Shown here: positions 22,985 through 34,102 of the stretch, piece by piece
How the letters are laid out: each line of letters opens with the position of its first letter
How positions within the stretch are numbered: position 1 is the stretch's first letter
DNA from: Sesamum alatum
Taxonomy: Eukaryota; Streptophyta; Magnoliopsida; Lamiales; Pedaliaceae
Direction of reading: 5' to 3'
NCBI GenBank assembly: GCA_034509735.1
Contig: JACGWO010000004.1
Span: forward strand, 14,303,395 to 14,367,394
DNA length: 64,000 nucleotides
The notes under the pieces: model-generated
Told to the model about the DNA's origin: nothing
The model's database searches: none
Seen by the model: the letters and a program-made list of their open reading frames with translations, nothing else
Translations under genes and position numbers: made by a program

Positions 22985-23490
22985 CTAAAGGTACTGTTCA
23001 TAAACTGTGCGAAAGTAAGGGAAACATAGCGTGTCAAGTCTAGTAATACCTGTGATCTTACCTCTTAGTTGGTCCCTGGTGAGAATGTTAGGAGCCTCAG
23101 TTGAACAAGCCTGGTTTGCAAGAAGATCAGCAGCTTGGTTACTTTTTCGGAAAATGTGAGTGATTTTGACTTCAAGTTGAACGAGAGTAATTCTGGTTTT
23201 CCTTAGGATAGCTTGGTTATAAGATGTATAATGTGGAGGGCGTCAAGTTTAATCCAAATTTTAGTGTGGCCTTTCTCAATGCAAATCTACAGACCTCTAA
23301 AGAGGGCTTGCAGTTCAACAACAGTGTTAGTGGTAGTACCAAGAGATTCCAGGAATGCGAAGATGACCTGTCCTAGGTGGTTTCTAACAAGTCCCCCTGC
23401 ATGTGGAATACCTGGATTACCTCTTGATGCCCTATCTGTATTCAATTTGTACCAACCAAACTCAGGCTTGTGCAGTGTACTAAGGTGATC
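22985..23490 (-). pseudogene. LINE RNase H domain (C-terminal)
   Basis: The minus strand reads KPEFGWYKLNTDRASRGNPG, AGGLVRNHLGQVIFAF, VVELQALFRGL, and at the end KSNQAADLLANQACSTEAPN then DTLCFPYFR and a stop. This is the plant LINE RNase H that removes RNA from the RNA-DNA hybrid. In related domains the first motif is usually NTDGAS, so Gly is replaced by Arg, and an in-frame stop follows the second helix. Two frames are needed to read it. Confidence 0.82.
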
Positions 23491-23879
23491 GACTTCCTTT
23501 TAGTGTGTTCAAGCAATGGTATATGCAAGGAGGAAGCAGCAAATAAGTCTCCCCTGAAGTGCTCAGGCTTCCATAATTTGCATCTGCTGATAGTATTCAG
23601 GTGCTCCATGGTCTTAAACATGATTGGTCTGGCTTTGAAGGAGGCACCATTATGTTTAACTTTCTGACTTTCCAGATATGTCATAGGATGACTATAGGAA
23701 CAATGTCTCTAACATGAATGTGCTGGTATTCTCTGTTTTTCCATGCTTGAATAAATGTAGTAATTTTGGTAGTTTGGGGGAGCCTGAAGTTGAATTTGTT
23801 GGCAAAGAGTTCCCAAGCTTCACGTGAGTGCACATTAGTTAAAAAAAAAAAGGTGTTTTTCAATTTCTTCATTACTGCA

Positions 23880-24530
23880 GCAGCAACATTTAGAGGCCAT
23901 GGAAATGCCTTTTCTCTTTAATCTAGCCTCAACAGGGATCCACTCATTTAGAAGCCTCCAAAGGAAGATAAATATTGTGGGGGTGATCAAGAGGGACCAT
24001 ATTTTCTTGAATAGTGGGATAGAAGCTCTGTGATCTCTTGTATTTTGCCATGTTGAATATATTGTGAATGTTTCGATTTTGGATGATTTCTAGCAGAGTT
24101 GGTCTTCATGCTCTTGAGTGATGGGGACTGAATCAACCAGTTCAGCAAGAGGTAGAGGAAGGTCTCTTTGGAGCTTGTGGAAGTCCTACTTTTTGTTTTG
24201 CCAATACCAGTTAACTGGAACATGTGAGATGTTATCATGCTCAAAGAGGTCTTGCAGGGTGCCTTCGTGTAGCCACCAATCATGCCAAAAGGATATGACT
24301 CCGTCTCCAAGACTCCAGAAAATATTATTTTGAACTTCTTTTCTAATCTTGGGGAGTCTTTTCCAAATACCTGAATCATCTCTAAAGATAAAGACCTTTC
24401 CAAGGAACTCACCTCCACAATATCTGCTAAGGGTGAATTTAGCCAAAAGGGAGTTTCGGAGTTTGAATCTCCACCGAAGTTTTTGTGAAAAGGCTTCCAC
24501 AATATCTCTTAGGTTTCTAATCACCAAGTC
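23880..24530 (-). pseudogene. LINE zf-RVT (zinc-binding) domain
   Basis: The minus strand encodes MVIRNLRDIVEAFSQKLRWR, then IWSLGDGVISFWHDWW-like sequence (SLGDGVISFWHDWWLHEG), and ends near a Cys-rich stretch at 23885-23910. The GDG-ISFWHDWW core is the hallmark of the linker between RT and RNase H in plant LINEs. A frameshift near 24190 moves the reading into another frame. Confidence 0.8.
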
Positions 24531-24589
24531 TCCTTCCTCAGTGGGGAAGCAAATATTGGCCCATTTAATCTAGTGGATCTTTCTTTGAT

Positions 24590-25830
24590 CTGTAGTTAAC
24601 CCCCAGAAGAATTTAGCAAAAAGCTACTCCAGTTTGTGAATGACTCCAACAAGGGGATTAAGTACTTGGAGAAGGAAGATATGCATAGAGGAGAGAACAC
24701 TCTTGATGAGAAGTAGTCTGCCCCCATGAGAAAGGTGATCGTGCTCCCATCCTGAAATTTTAGATTTACCTTTGTCAAGAAGAGCATCATACAAAATCTT
24801 TTTCTTTTTACCTTTGTGACGTGGGGCACCCGAGTAAGTCATTGCCAGGCTTTTCATTGTAAAGCCAGTAATGTTCCTGAATTTGTGGGCAAGGAGATTG
24901 GCCTTCTTTCTTAGAACAAATGAGCTCTTGGAGTAGTTAATTTTTTATCCCGAAATCTCCTCATAGTGTTCTAGGAATTGCATGAGCTTACTGAGACCCG
25001 CTTCTTCAGAGTTAGTGAAGAGAATAATATCATTTGCATAAGATAGGTGGGAAACAGGAAAACCTCTTTTTGTTTGATAGCACATATCAGGATTAGTAGT
25101 AAACAGATGATCAAAGCCTCTAGAGAGAGCTTCAGCAACAATTATAAAAAGTGCAGGGGAAATGGGGTCACCTTGTCTGAGGCCTTGTGAAATTTAAAGA
25201 AGCCAGCAGTGTCCCCATTTACAAGGACAGTAAACCAACAATTTTCAGTGGCATTTTTAATGAGGTTCATAAATCTATGAGGAACCCCATCTTACTCATC
25301 ATAGCGTATGGAAACTTCCAATAGACTCTATTATAGGCTTTAGACATATCAAGTTTAATAGCTACATTACCTTTACTATTCCTACGGTCAAATGAATGTA
25401 TCATTTCCCGGGCAAAGAGTATGTTGTGTCCAATGAGCCTTCCAAGAACAAAGCTACTTTGAGATTGGGAGATGAGGTTAGGAAGTAGGGAAACCATTTT
25501 GTTGTGAAGGAGTTTGGACAAGATTTTGTTGGTGACATTGCAAAGAGAGATGGGTCTGAAGGCATTCCAAGTTTGAGGAGCTTCAGGCTTAGAGATTAAG
25601 GTGATTGTTGTGGTTGTAGTGAAGCTCCTAGGCATGGGGCTACCTGTAAAGAAATCTTTAACTGCATAAAAAAAGTCATTAGCAATAAAATCCTAGCATG
25701 ACTGAAGAAAGCTGAAGTAAAACCATCAGGTTTAGCCACACTATCTTTACTGATGCTAAAAACCACTTCTTTTATCTCCTCAATTGTTGGAACTTTGCAG
25801 AGATCTTGGACACAAGCTTCATACACTAGG
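24590..25830 (-). pseudogene. LINE reverse transcriptase (catalytic box YAND)
   Basis: From right to left: VPTIEEIKEVVFSISKDSVA near 25750, FRPISLCNVTNKILSKLL near 25550, the QSSFVLGRLIGHNILFAREM motif, AIKLDMSKAYNRVYWKF, then SYANDIILFTNSEEAGLS and the thumb ISGWEHDHLSHGGRLLLIKS near 24720. The catalytic YADD box is YAND (25029-25040), so an essential Asp is lost by one base change. Frameshifts separate 24600-24900, 24950-25260 and 25267-25830. It would have primed reverse transcription at the nicked target. Confidence 0.88.
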
Positions 25831-25879
25831 GGGAACAGAAAGGGAAACTCATAATCATTGGTGGCCTAGGCAAAGCCTA

Positions 25880-26380
25880 TTAGCAAGTTACTGAAACATT
25901 CAGCAGCAGAAGATTTGATGTTTGGATGGTTGTTGATTTTAGTTCCATTCTCCATGATCCTGTGAATTTTAGATTTGACTCTCTTTTTCTTTTAAACAAG
26001 AGAATCAAAGAACTTTGTGTTTCTTTCCCCTGCTTCAAGCCATTTATAGTTACTTTTTTGTTTCCAGAAGTCTGAATCAAACAGTGAGAGCATGAACAAT
26101 TGTTCATTGCATTTGTTGAAGGAGATTAGATTGTATTCCGCAGGGTTTCTGTCAACTCTTTTTTCTGATTTAGCTTGATCCACCAGACCAAACACATTCC
26201 CAAACACTTGCTTATTCCAGTTTTTGAGAATGTCTTTAGTTCTGTAGAGTTTCTGTTGAATCTTGTACATTCCATATCCTTGGATGGGTACTTGCCATGA
26301 TCATTTAACCATGTCAGTGAAGGTGTGGTGTCTTAGCCACATGTTTTGAAACCTGAATGATGAGGGGCATCTTTCCACAG
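25880..26380 (-). pseudogene. LINE endonuclease-RT linker
   Basis: The open piece 25992-26270 reads MYKIQQKLYRTKDILKNWNK then FGNVFGLVDQAKS and WLEAGERNTKFFDSL, the standard linker before the RT domain in plant LINEs. It helps fix orientation and domain order. Confidence 0.75.
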
Positions 26381-27044
26381 TGTGCTAAGCTAATATGAGG
26401 AGGAGGTGATGATTTGAGATTCTTCTAGCAAGGTGTGACACTCTAGTGCAATCGAAGAGATCCATCCACTCTTTGGGATATAGGATTCTGTCTAATCTTT
26501 TCCAAATTCCTCTGTTTGTTCATGTGAAAGGTTCCCCCTGAAATCCTACATCAGTTAGTCCACACTCCATAACCATGTCACTAAGTCTTCTATAGGAACC
26601 CCATGTTGTTAAGAGAGCCTCCTTGGTTTTTATTAGTGTGAAGGATGGTATTGAAATCTTCCCACAAGCCATTGAACATTATCAGCTGCAATATTAGTAA
26701 CTTCTTCCTAAAGAATTCTTCTTGGAGTTCTATAAGACTTGATATACAAATGTGCATAAGATGTTCTCTGCGAGTAAACTAGAGTCGATTTTAGTGTGAA
26801 GAAATTGTGAGTTATCTTTGATTACCTAGACATCAACTTGTGATGAAAAGCATCAGATTTTGTTAGTACAATTGGAGTAACAGAGGCAAAACTGAATCTC
26901 CAAGTGAAAAAAGTAGCATTCATTTGTCGAAAGGTTCTAAAGAAACAAGAACACAGGTTTATTCTCAATTATCATATCAAAAAGTATTTTTTCTCTTTGT
27001 TTTTCCTAGATTCCTAATGTTCCAAATGAGGATTTTAATCAGTA
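26381..27044 (-). pseudogene. LINE apurinic-like endonuclease
   Basis: The minus strand starts ILIWNIRNLGKTKREKI near 27000-27040, the usual endonuclease N-terminus, and ends GEPFTWTNRGIWKRLDRILY and ARRISNHHLLLI near 26400-26530. This enzyme would nick target DNA. The last motif is usually SSDHCPLL in this family; here the catalytic Asp-His pair is read as Asn-His. Several stops interrupt the centre. Confidence 0.78.
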
Positions 27045-27395
27045 AAATTGGAGAGAAGAGGAAGAGGAGGATCTTGTTCTCCTTTTAGAGAGAGTTTTAG
27101 GAAAGTTGTTGTTTTTATCCATTTTACCTTTACCTTGTGTTTTACCTGCTTTGCCGGTGGGTGGGGCTCTATGAGCAAACTTGTTTATCTTGTGCTTACC
27201 TGCCTCAGTGTTGTCCGTGAAGGTGGTTGCCCATATGTCGGTTTCTGTAGCAGTCTGGGATGTAGCAAATGTTTCTAAATTGTTGGGTAAGAATATGGTT
27301 GCATCTTTAGAAAAGCATTGAGAACCTTGTTGCTGCAGAATTTGTATAGCATTTGTGACTCTATCCATTTTGTTACAATTTGTTTTCATAATCAT
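27039..27395 (-). pseudogene. LINE upstream open frame (ORF1 C-terminus or linker)
   Basis: A 118-residue minus-strand frame with basic stretches (GKAGKTQGKGKMDKNNN) and a serine run near its end directly precedes and overlaps the endonuclease start. It has no recognisable domain. Its position suits the C-terminus of the RNA-binding ORF1, but this is inferred from place only. Confidence 0.4.
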
Positions 27396-27597
27396 CTTAT
27401 TTTATTTCAAACCATAATTGTTTAATGTTTATATATCATTCTGATCAATTTCTTATATGATTTAATTCAAAATAAGGACTTTATTCACAATCTTATAGAT
27501 AAAAAAAAGAATGGTAAATTTTTTGTATTCTTCTATAATATATATATAACAATGTATAAGTGTTTATATTTTACACATTGTAATTGATATCTCATAT

Positions 27598-27926
27598 CAC
27601 TACCAAAAAAGAAAAAAAAATCGCTACACTATAAATGACCACGGCTTAAAAATCATTGTATATAGATATTATTAACCATGGTCAAATAAAATCGATGCAA
27701 AAGTTTAACTTTTACCAGAGTTAATCAATATTTGTCATGATTTTTACCAATACCATAACATTTGCAGTGGTTTTATGCTTTTAGCCATGATTAATATTTT
27801 GACCCGACTTACATAAACAACGTCTAATATGACTTTTGCGGAGCAGTGGTTAATTTGTATTCGCTGAAGTTTTTTTCTTTTGATTATAGTAATCAATCAT
27901 AGCAAAAAATCATATTTCTTTTAGTG
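27598..27926. mobile_element. CACTA-type miniature element (329 bp)
   Basis: It starts CACTACCAAAAAAG and ends CTTTTAGTG, so both ends read CACTA inward. It is flanked by TAT on both sides (27595-27597 and 27927-27929), the 3-bp duplication expected of CACTA transposons. Inside are several CCACGG/CCATGG/CCATGA words that may be subterminal repeats. It has no coding capacity and would depend on a CACTA transposase elsewhere. Confidence 0.72.
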
Positions 27927-27950
27927 TATCTTTACATTTTTGTTAATTAT

Positions 27951-28410
27951 CACTATAAGAAAATGCATTTATTCTTACAAAATAATTGTTACAATTGCAT
28001 AAATTGTCACAAAATAATAATATGATTGTACATGTGATTGATTCTATACTAAAGACCGCAAAAACCGCCCCAACTCGCCCCAACCCAATTAAACCGCAAA
28101 GTGCGGTTTTGATGATTGTTGAATCGGGCTTGAGCTAAGCTTTCTAAAACTTGCAATCATTAGATTGAGCCAAAAAATTACTTAAATTGATCAACCCGCA
28201 TCGTATACACTCCTACATCAAACTCATCCTCCATTTTCTCTCTCTCACACAAACATAGGCATATTTTAATTTTATAGGACGGTTTAGGGTTTAGAATTTT
28301 TTTATCTTTTTTTTTTGCAATCATCCATTACTGATAACTAAATTATATCAAAATGACATTGAAACTTCAATAGCCAAAATTAGAAAGTCAAAACATGTGA
28401 TTTTTGGGAA
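27951..28410. other. Lone CACTA-like end and AT-rich DNA
   Basis: CACTATAAGAAAATGCATTT at 27951 resembles the left end of another CACTA element, but no matching right end is seen before 28410. The rest is AT-rich with a short block of CCGCCCC and CCGC words near 28060-28110. No gene is seen. Confidence 0.4.
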
Positions 28411-28978
28411 TCATCCACCACATGTGATTCTTCTTCCACCCCTTGGCTCCAACTCAATGATTTTCATATTCTGCAATTGTCGAAGAATGTGACGAGCAAC
28501 AGACCCACTGCCTCTGCAAAAAATGGGGTGTGGACGATTTCCAATCCTCTTGCTTACACCGTGTTTCAAAGTCGCGGTATCGACCATAATATCGCTAGGT
28601 ATTATTCTACATTGGTTGCAACGTACCGAGATTATCGGGCGATACAAATAAATTCTCGTTTATTTCATATCGTCTAATAATATCCTGATACTCGGCGGTA
28701 TTATTGTCGATACCGCGACTTTGAACCAGCCTTCCACCGTAAATCCTCCTTAAGGCACCAACACCAAGACCTCCTCTCAAATATATCTTCGTAGCCATGG
28801 AAGCAGCGCTGATGTAGTACCAGTCAGGGTCATATGGAGCAAGTTCTTTGAGCACACCAGTTTTCACGATGTCAGTCCACTCAGGTAGCTCCATCTTGCC
28901 GGAGCGCTTGAGGTGAGCGGCATAGGCTTTCATGAACTCGTGAGGAAAGAAATCCTTAACAGTTCTCGCAGTCGCCAT
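28411..28978 (-). pseudogene. RPS19: Ribosomal protein eS19 retropseudogene
   Basis: The minus strand encodes cytosolic small-subunit protein eS19: [20 protein letters not shown], then [30 protein letters not shown] and [19 protein letters not shown]. After the MITE it goes on as [38 protein letters not shown] and GGRRIT. The frame is continuous across the inserted MITE when one target copy is removed, so the copy was open when the MITE landed. No intron interrupts it, whereas plant eS19 genes normally have introns, which suggests a processed copy. The last 14 or so residues are missing after GGRRIT. A pyrimidine-rich leader-like sequence lies upstream (28979-29070). Confidence 0.92.
28561..28729. 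mobile_element. 169-bp inverted-repeat MITE inside the eS19 pseudogene
   Basis: The ends are GTGTTTCAAAGTCGCGGTAT and, inverted, CTGGTTCAAAGTCGCGGTAT, with inversion continuing through CGAC-ATAATA. Flanks GCTTACACC (28552-28560) and CCTTCCACC (28730-28738) each differ at one place from GCTTCCACC, the sequence the eS19 frame needs. This is a 9-bp duplication, as made by Mutator-like transposases. Confidence 0.85.
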
Positions 28979-31440
28979 TGCTGAAGAGATCTTGAATCAC
29001 GCGCAGGCAGCTAACTAAAGCACCACTCTTGAGAGATAAGGGTTGAGAAAGACGCAAGTGGCTAGGGCTATAATGCACGGACACTCCGAAAAATCAATTG
29101 ATGCAGTATCAGGTATGTATCGGACACGAACACGTGTCGAACACGTCTTGGACACTGCCTAGGCGTGTCCAAAAATATAAAATAAAAAAGAACAAAAAAA
29201 GGACACGGCGTCAGACACCCCTGTGGCGTGTTCGACACGTTTTGAAGGAGTGTCCGACACGTTTAGAATAAATTTTTGATTTTTTTTTATAATTTTAAAA
29301 ATTTTGGGACTATCTTTAAAAAAAAAAAGAGTTTTAGGCTAAATAAAAAAGAAAAAAAAATAATTTACTTTTCTCAAACTAAATATTTTGGGATACAATT
29401 ATTAAAAAATCAAGAGATGGTCATGATATTAATTAATTCGAATGATCAAAAAACATTTCATTACGTACTTTTCAAAATAAATTGATTATGTGTATTTTTG
29501 CAATCATGTATTTTGGTTAAAAATTTAGATATAAGACATGCTTATTTTTAATTCTATCTGATATTTTTCATATTGCATAAATCTTATGAAGAAATTTAGA
29601 ATTTATATAAAATTATATATTATATATAATCGTGTAAGTGACGTGTTGTGTTTTAATTTATTGAAATTTTTCTTATCGCCGTTTTCATATCCATGCATCA
29701 TAGTGCTAGGATTTAGAATTTTTTATTTCTTTATAAATAGAGAATTATCGGGATCCCCATCCCATCTTAATACAATCAGCAAAATATGTACATAATGTTT
29801 CATACAATTGACAAAATCCTACAATACAGAACCGTGTACGCCACAAACGTTAAAATCTTCACCAAACAAGAACCATTCACCAACCCACAAACCTTCTCAC
29901 CCCTCGTCATCCTCGAACCTAAATACACTCCCAAACTAACCACACTGCACAAAACATTCACCAAAAACCCACACACTCTCTGTCCCTTCATTACAACTGC
30001 AGATTTCCCCAACGCCTCAACCCCACAACTCCCCTCTTCATCAACCACAGACACCCCGAAACTCAGTATCCAAAAACTGCACAGATACACAATTCTAATT
30101 ACTCACATTGTCAGGAAGGCTGCCCAGCGTGAAGACCAGCAGCGTGGATGGCCCAGAGCATTGGAGCGGCCAGCTGAAGGTTGGCGGCCCAAAAGAAAAG
30201 TCAAAGCATACCGATCGAGCGACAGCCTGCCTAGTGAGGTAGCCCATGAAATTGGAGCGGCCCAGTGCAGTGCAAGACCGCAGCAGATTGTTTGTTGCCA
30301 CCGTCAGTTTGCGTGAAGAAAAGTCGAATGGTGCTGACAAGATAAATATATTTGATCTGCTGTAGCATGTCAATCAGTTGTCTTGCTTGACGAGTTGAAT
30401 ATTTTTTTTTTTTTTGAATATATTTATGCGGACGTCTATTTTCCGTGTCAGTTGTCACTTTCACTGTTGACAAAATAAATATAATTAGTTTGTTGTTCAA
30501 TGTTTTTAAAATCGGATTGGAAATCAAATCAGATAAGTTACTGAATCACTAAGTCATTGGTTCGGTCGATTGAACCGAATTCAAAAATTCAATTGACTTG
30601 GATTATAATATATATATATATATAGTATTAGTATGAACCCCGTGCTATGCTTGAAAATTTATAAATTGAATAATATTTTCATAAATTTTAAATTGCATAA
30701 TGGTATATATGTCATATTTATTTACCGTCTTATGATATACAATAGTGAATATTTATTTATAAAAAACTCAGTATTGAATTCTTTACTAAGTTTATTTACA
30801 GAACGTTTTGAAAATAATAATAGAATATTATTGTATTTTTACACATTGAGAAAAATTATTTTATCAATTTCAAATATTATATAATTTCTTATTCAAATAA
30901 TATATTTTTAGTAAAATTAAGATATATTAAAATACATTATCTAAAAGAATTTATCCTATTACCCTGGGTATAAACTCCTCTAAAAAAGTACAATTCGCCA
31001 TAAATGATCAAAGAAGTAAGAACAAAAAAATATTAGTAACACATTTTATTTCCTCCATAAAAGAGTTAATAATATCTTAAACTAATAAATAAGTAAAGAG
31101 ATATATAAATATTTCTATAAATTACATGCTAACAATACAAATATACAATAAAAAATTCATAACGGTACAGGCATAACATATAATAACAATAATACACATA
31201 ATAAAAAGTTTCTAGTATTTGGATTCATGCCCATTAATTTTTATAGATACTTTAAGATAATCGAGCTACTTTTTAATGAATAATTAATTTCATTTATCAT
31301 GTTGAATTTCCAACCTGAAGTCAAAATTTCACTTGATATTATACTTATTAATTGCCTATAATTTTATTTTATCTTCTTGTTAGTTTAATTTGTTTTTGAT
31401 GGACCAAATAATAAAATAAATAATTTGCTCATAAATTTTA
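28979..31440. other. AT-rich intergenic DNA, no firm gene
   Basis: 29080-29270 has scattered GACACG/CGTGTC words. An open frame at 29786-30316 (+) encodes a 176-residue Thr/Pro-rich sequence with no recognisable domain; it is probably chance. 30366-30470 resembles 37916-38020 on the other side of the MULE, sharing CATGTCAATCAGTTGTC and ACGAGTTGAATAT. A (TA)n run lies near 30608-30625. From there on the DNA is very AT-rich. Confidence 0.45.
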
Positions 31441-31745
31441 ACACTAAATTACACTTTTGGTCCCTATACATTGGGTCAAAATCATTTTTGGTCCCTAATT
31501 TTTACGATTGTTATGATATTTCGGTCCAACCATTAAACTTAAAAATGTTAAGTTAGAGGAAATTGGATTGACCAAAATCATAATAATTTATAAAGATTAC
31601 AGACCGAAATTGTGCCTAAAAAATTTTAGGGACCAAAATCGTAACAATTTGTAATAATTAGAGACCAAAATCATACTTCAAAAATTTCAAGGACCAAAAT
31701 TGATTTTGACCCAAAGTATAGAGACCAAAAGTGTAATACCAAAAA
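31441..31745. mobile_element. Inverted-repeat MITE, about 305 bp
   Basis: The left arm reads ATTACACTTTTGGTCCCTAT then GGGTCAAAATCA and TTTTGGTCC. The right arm reads the same inverted, ending GAGACCAAAAGTGTAAT. The arms are about 80-100 bases with repeated TTTGGTC words. No clean target duplication was found, so the limits are approximate. Confidence 0.6.
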
Positions 31746-33696
31746 TTCTAATTTCTATACCTACCTACTCTCACAACTCATGAGTTTTTTGCACGCCATC
31801 AAGCATCATAAACATAAAACTATGTCATATATTTTAATGACAACTTACTTTATATAATATTGCAAACTTATTTTTTTTAAAAAAAAACTTAATATTGAAT
31901 TCTTACTAAGTTTATTTACTAAACATCTTGAAAATAATCATTACAAATTATCATATTTAGATATTAAAATAAATTGTTTTATGAGTGCAAATGCGATGTA
32001 TATTTTCTTATTTAATTAATATATTTTTAGTAAAATAAAAAGTATTAATATTTAAATATATTAAAATACATTATTCAAAAAATTTTAAGCAAATACTCAA
32101 AATTAATAATAAAAGCAAATATATAAGTTAATTATAAACTTAAAAAAAAACTTTTAAGAAATAAATATAAGAATAACTTCGTGTTGGATTGCCCATAACA
32201 AAAATAAAAAAAAAAGTATTTAAAAGATGAAGAAATGCAATTTAACTAAAATACAAAAAGGAAAATACATAAGCTATATGAAATTAGAACTCTAAAAAAA
32301 AAAAAAGAAATTATTTGGCAATGCATCAAAAAGCTAGCAATGGTCTATTAAGTTGCCATTTAAATTAATGAAAAATATACTATCATGTTATATATTGAGA
32401 CATCTTGTTATTTTCTAGAAACAACTATAAATAAAAACTGAATTTGAAACATTCATACATTTATCAAGTATGATCATTATTTTGTATTTCAATAAATGCA
32501 AACCTAATCTTATTATATTTAATGTTAAAATTTTGATAGAGAAACATTTACAAAATTATTTCACTAAGGAAAAAATATACTTGAATTCATATGGGAGAAG
32601 ATGATAAATAAAATTTTGTAACATAAATTTTAACTGGAATAGTGGCATATGATTTTTCAAATCTGAAACACAATGGAAGATTATAAACCAAATTCAATCA
32701 TAAAGCTAAGAAAAAGAAAAAAAAGACATTAATTTGAATGAAAAGTAAATACGTATATTTATCAGTATTGATAAACCAATAAAAATATCAAAAAAGTATG
32801 TTAATGACATGACTAATTGCAAAAAATAACGATTTAACCTTATTGAAAAAAAAACTATTGCATGAAATATATGAAGAGATCGATATAAGTTTAGACTGAA
32901 TGAAATAGATGATTGGTGTTAAGATAAGTATATATTTTTTATGATAGAAAATTAATCATAAAATTTGAATTTGTTCAAAATAAATAGAAATTGAATTCGT
33001 ATCCTAATTTTGAAGGTAGAATCTAGTATAAACAAACACTATTGAAGATAGGATTTTTTTAGATATATACAAATTTAATTTTTAATTTAAAATGGATGAG
33101 AGTTCTAACCAATGGGATTTTTCTTGACAATTAAAAAATTTAAAATTCTAAGAATTCAGAATTGAGTAAAAATTAACTTAATTGGGGTCAATTATCGTTT
33201 TGCTATATATATATGTATATAGATATAGATACCAATACATTATATATTAATTAATTAAATTAAAAAATAAAATATATTCAAATAAAAAACTTTCAAAATT
33301 CTTCAAATAAATTTCATTCAATTAACATAAACAATAACTTCCCAATAAAATTTAATAAAAAATACACAAATTTTCAATAAATTATAAAATAACAATAACT
33401 TATAACATAAGTTATAAAACGTTATAACTTATTTTTCAAAATTTATAAATTAAAAAATTAACTATATTAAAAAGTTAACAATCAACTTTCTTAAAAATTT
33501 AAATTAAAGACTGAAAGAAATTAATAATTAAAAGATAATGAATAATAAGTAATAAAATCAATACTAAATTAAAGAGTAATTAATAACCATTAAAAAAATT
33601 AAAAAAAGGCAGCACATTTTCTCCCTCTCCCTCTTTAATGGTTATTAGTTATTACCTATTCCCTAAATAATTATTAATTATTTTTTAGAAAATCGA
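31746..33696. other. Very AT-rich DNA, no gene seen
   Basis: Nothing coding is recognised in any frame. A short inverted repeat built on TAATAACCATTAAA lies at 33578-33655, just before the MULE. A (TA)n-like run lies near 33205-33230. Confidence 0.55.
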
Positions 33697-33706
33697 TACA
33701 ATCTCC
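33697..33706. repeat. MULE target site duplication TACAATCTCC, left copy
   Basis: These ten bases precede the MULE's left end and are repeated exactly at 37446-37455 after its right end. Confidence 0.9.
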
Positions 33707-33779
33707 GACTTATTTATATTTTTATTATAAAAAAAAAATTACACGTTTGCCGCAAAAGCGGCAAACATTGCAAAAATAT

Positions 33780-33860
33780 AGTGGGTCGCCAGCTGGGCGG
33801 GCGACCCACAATTAAAAATTAAATTTTTTTGTGGGTCGCCGGCCCAGCTGGCGACCCTTT
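33780..33860. repeat. GTGGGTCGCC subterminal repeats, left arm
   Basis: GTGGGTCGCC and its inverse GGCGACCCAC occur several times (GTGGGTCGCCAGCTGGGCGG, then GGCGACCCAC, then GTGGGTCGCCGGCCCAGCTGG, then CGACCC), forming two hairpins. The same words occur at 37334-37372 near the right end. Such GC-rich subterminal clusters in an AT-rich element are candidate transposase contacts. Confidence 0.65.
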
Positions 33861-34102
33861 TTTTTATTATTATTTATTATATTTAATATATAATTATATT
33901 AAGTGATAATATATTTAATAAGATGTATTAAATCTTATTTTATTATAAAACTAATTATGATTAATTTATTCCAATAAAATAATGCTACTACAATTTTAAA
34001 ATTCTTTCTAAATAACTAATAAAGCAAAAATTTTACATTAAAGAAATATAACTACAAAAATTAATAATATCCGCCTGTACCATAATTACGTCTTTGTCGT
34101 TG

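Larger units (their letters stand above)
22690..27395 (-). mobile_element. L1-type LINE retrotransposon, inactive
   Basis: On the minus strand, from right to left, there are an upstream open frame, an endonuclease, a reverse transcriptase, a zf-RVT domain and a C-terminal RNase H: the full plant L1 order. The last coding codon is followed by TAG at 22985, and about 300 bases of presumed 3' untranslated sequence follow. No clear terminal poly(A) or target duplication was found, so the outer limits are approximate. Stops and frameshifts are spread over all domains. Confidence 0.85.

Noticed and set aside
29786..30316. 176-codon open frame rich in Thr and Pro
   Set aside because: No domain, no splice or start context, AT-rich intergenic setting; kept only as a remark.
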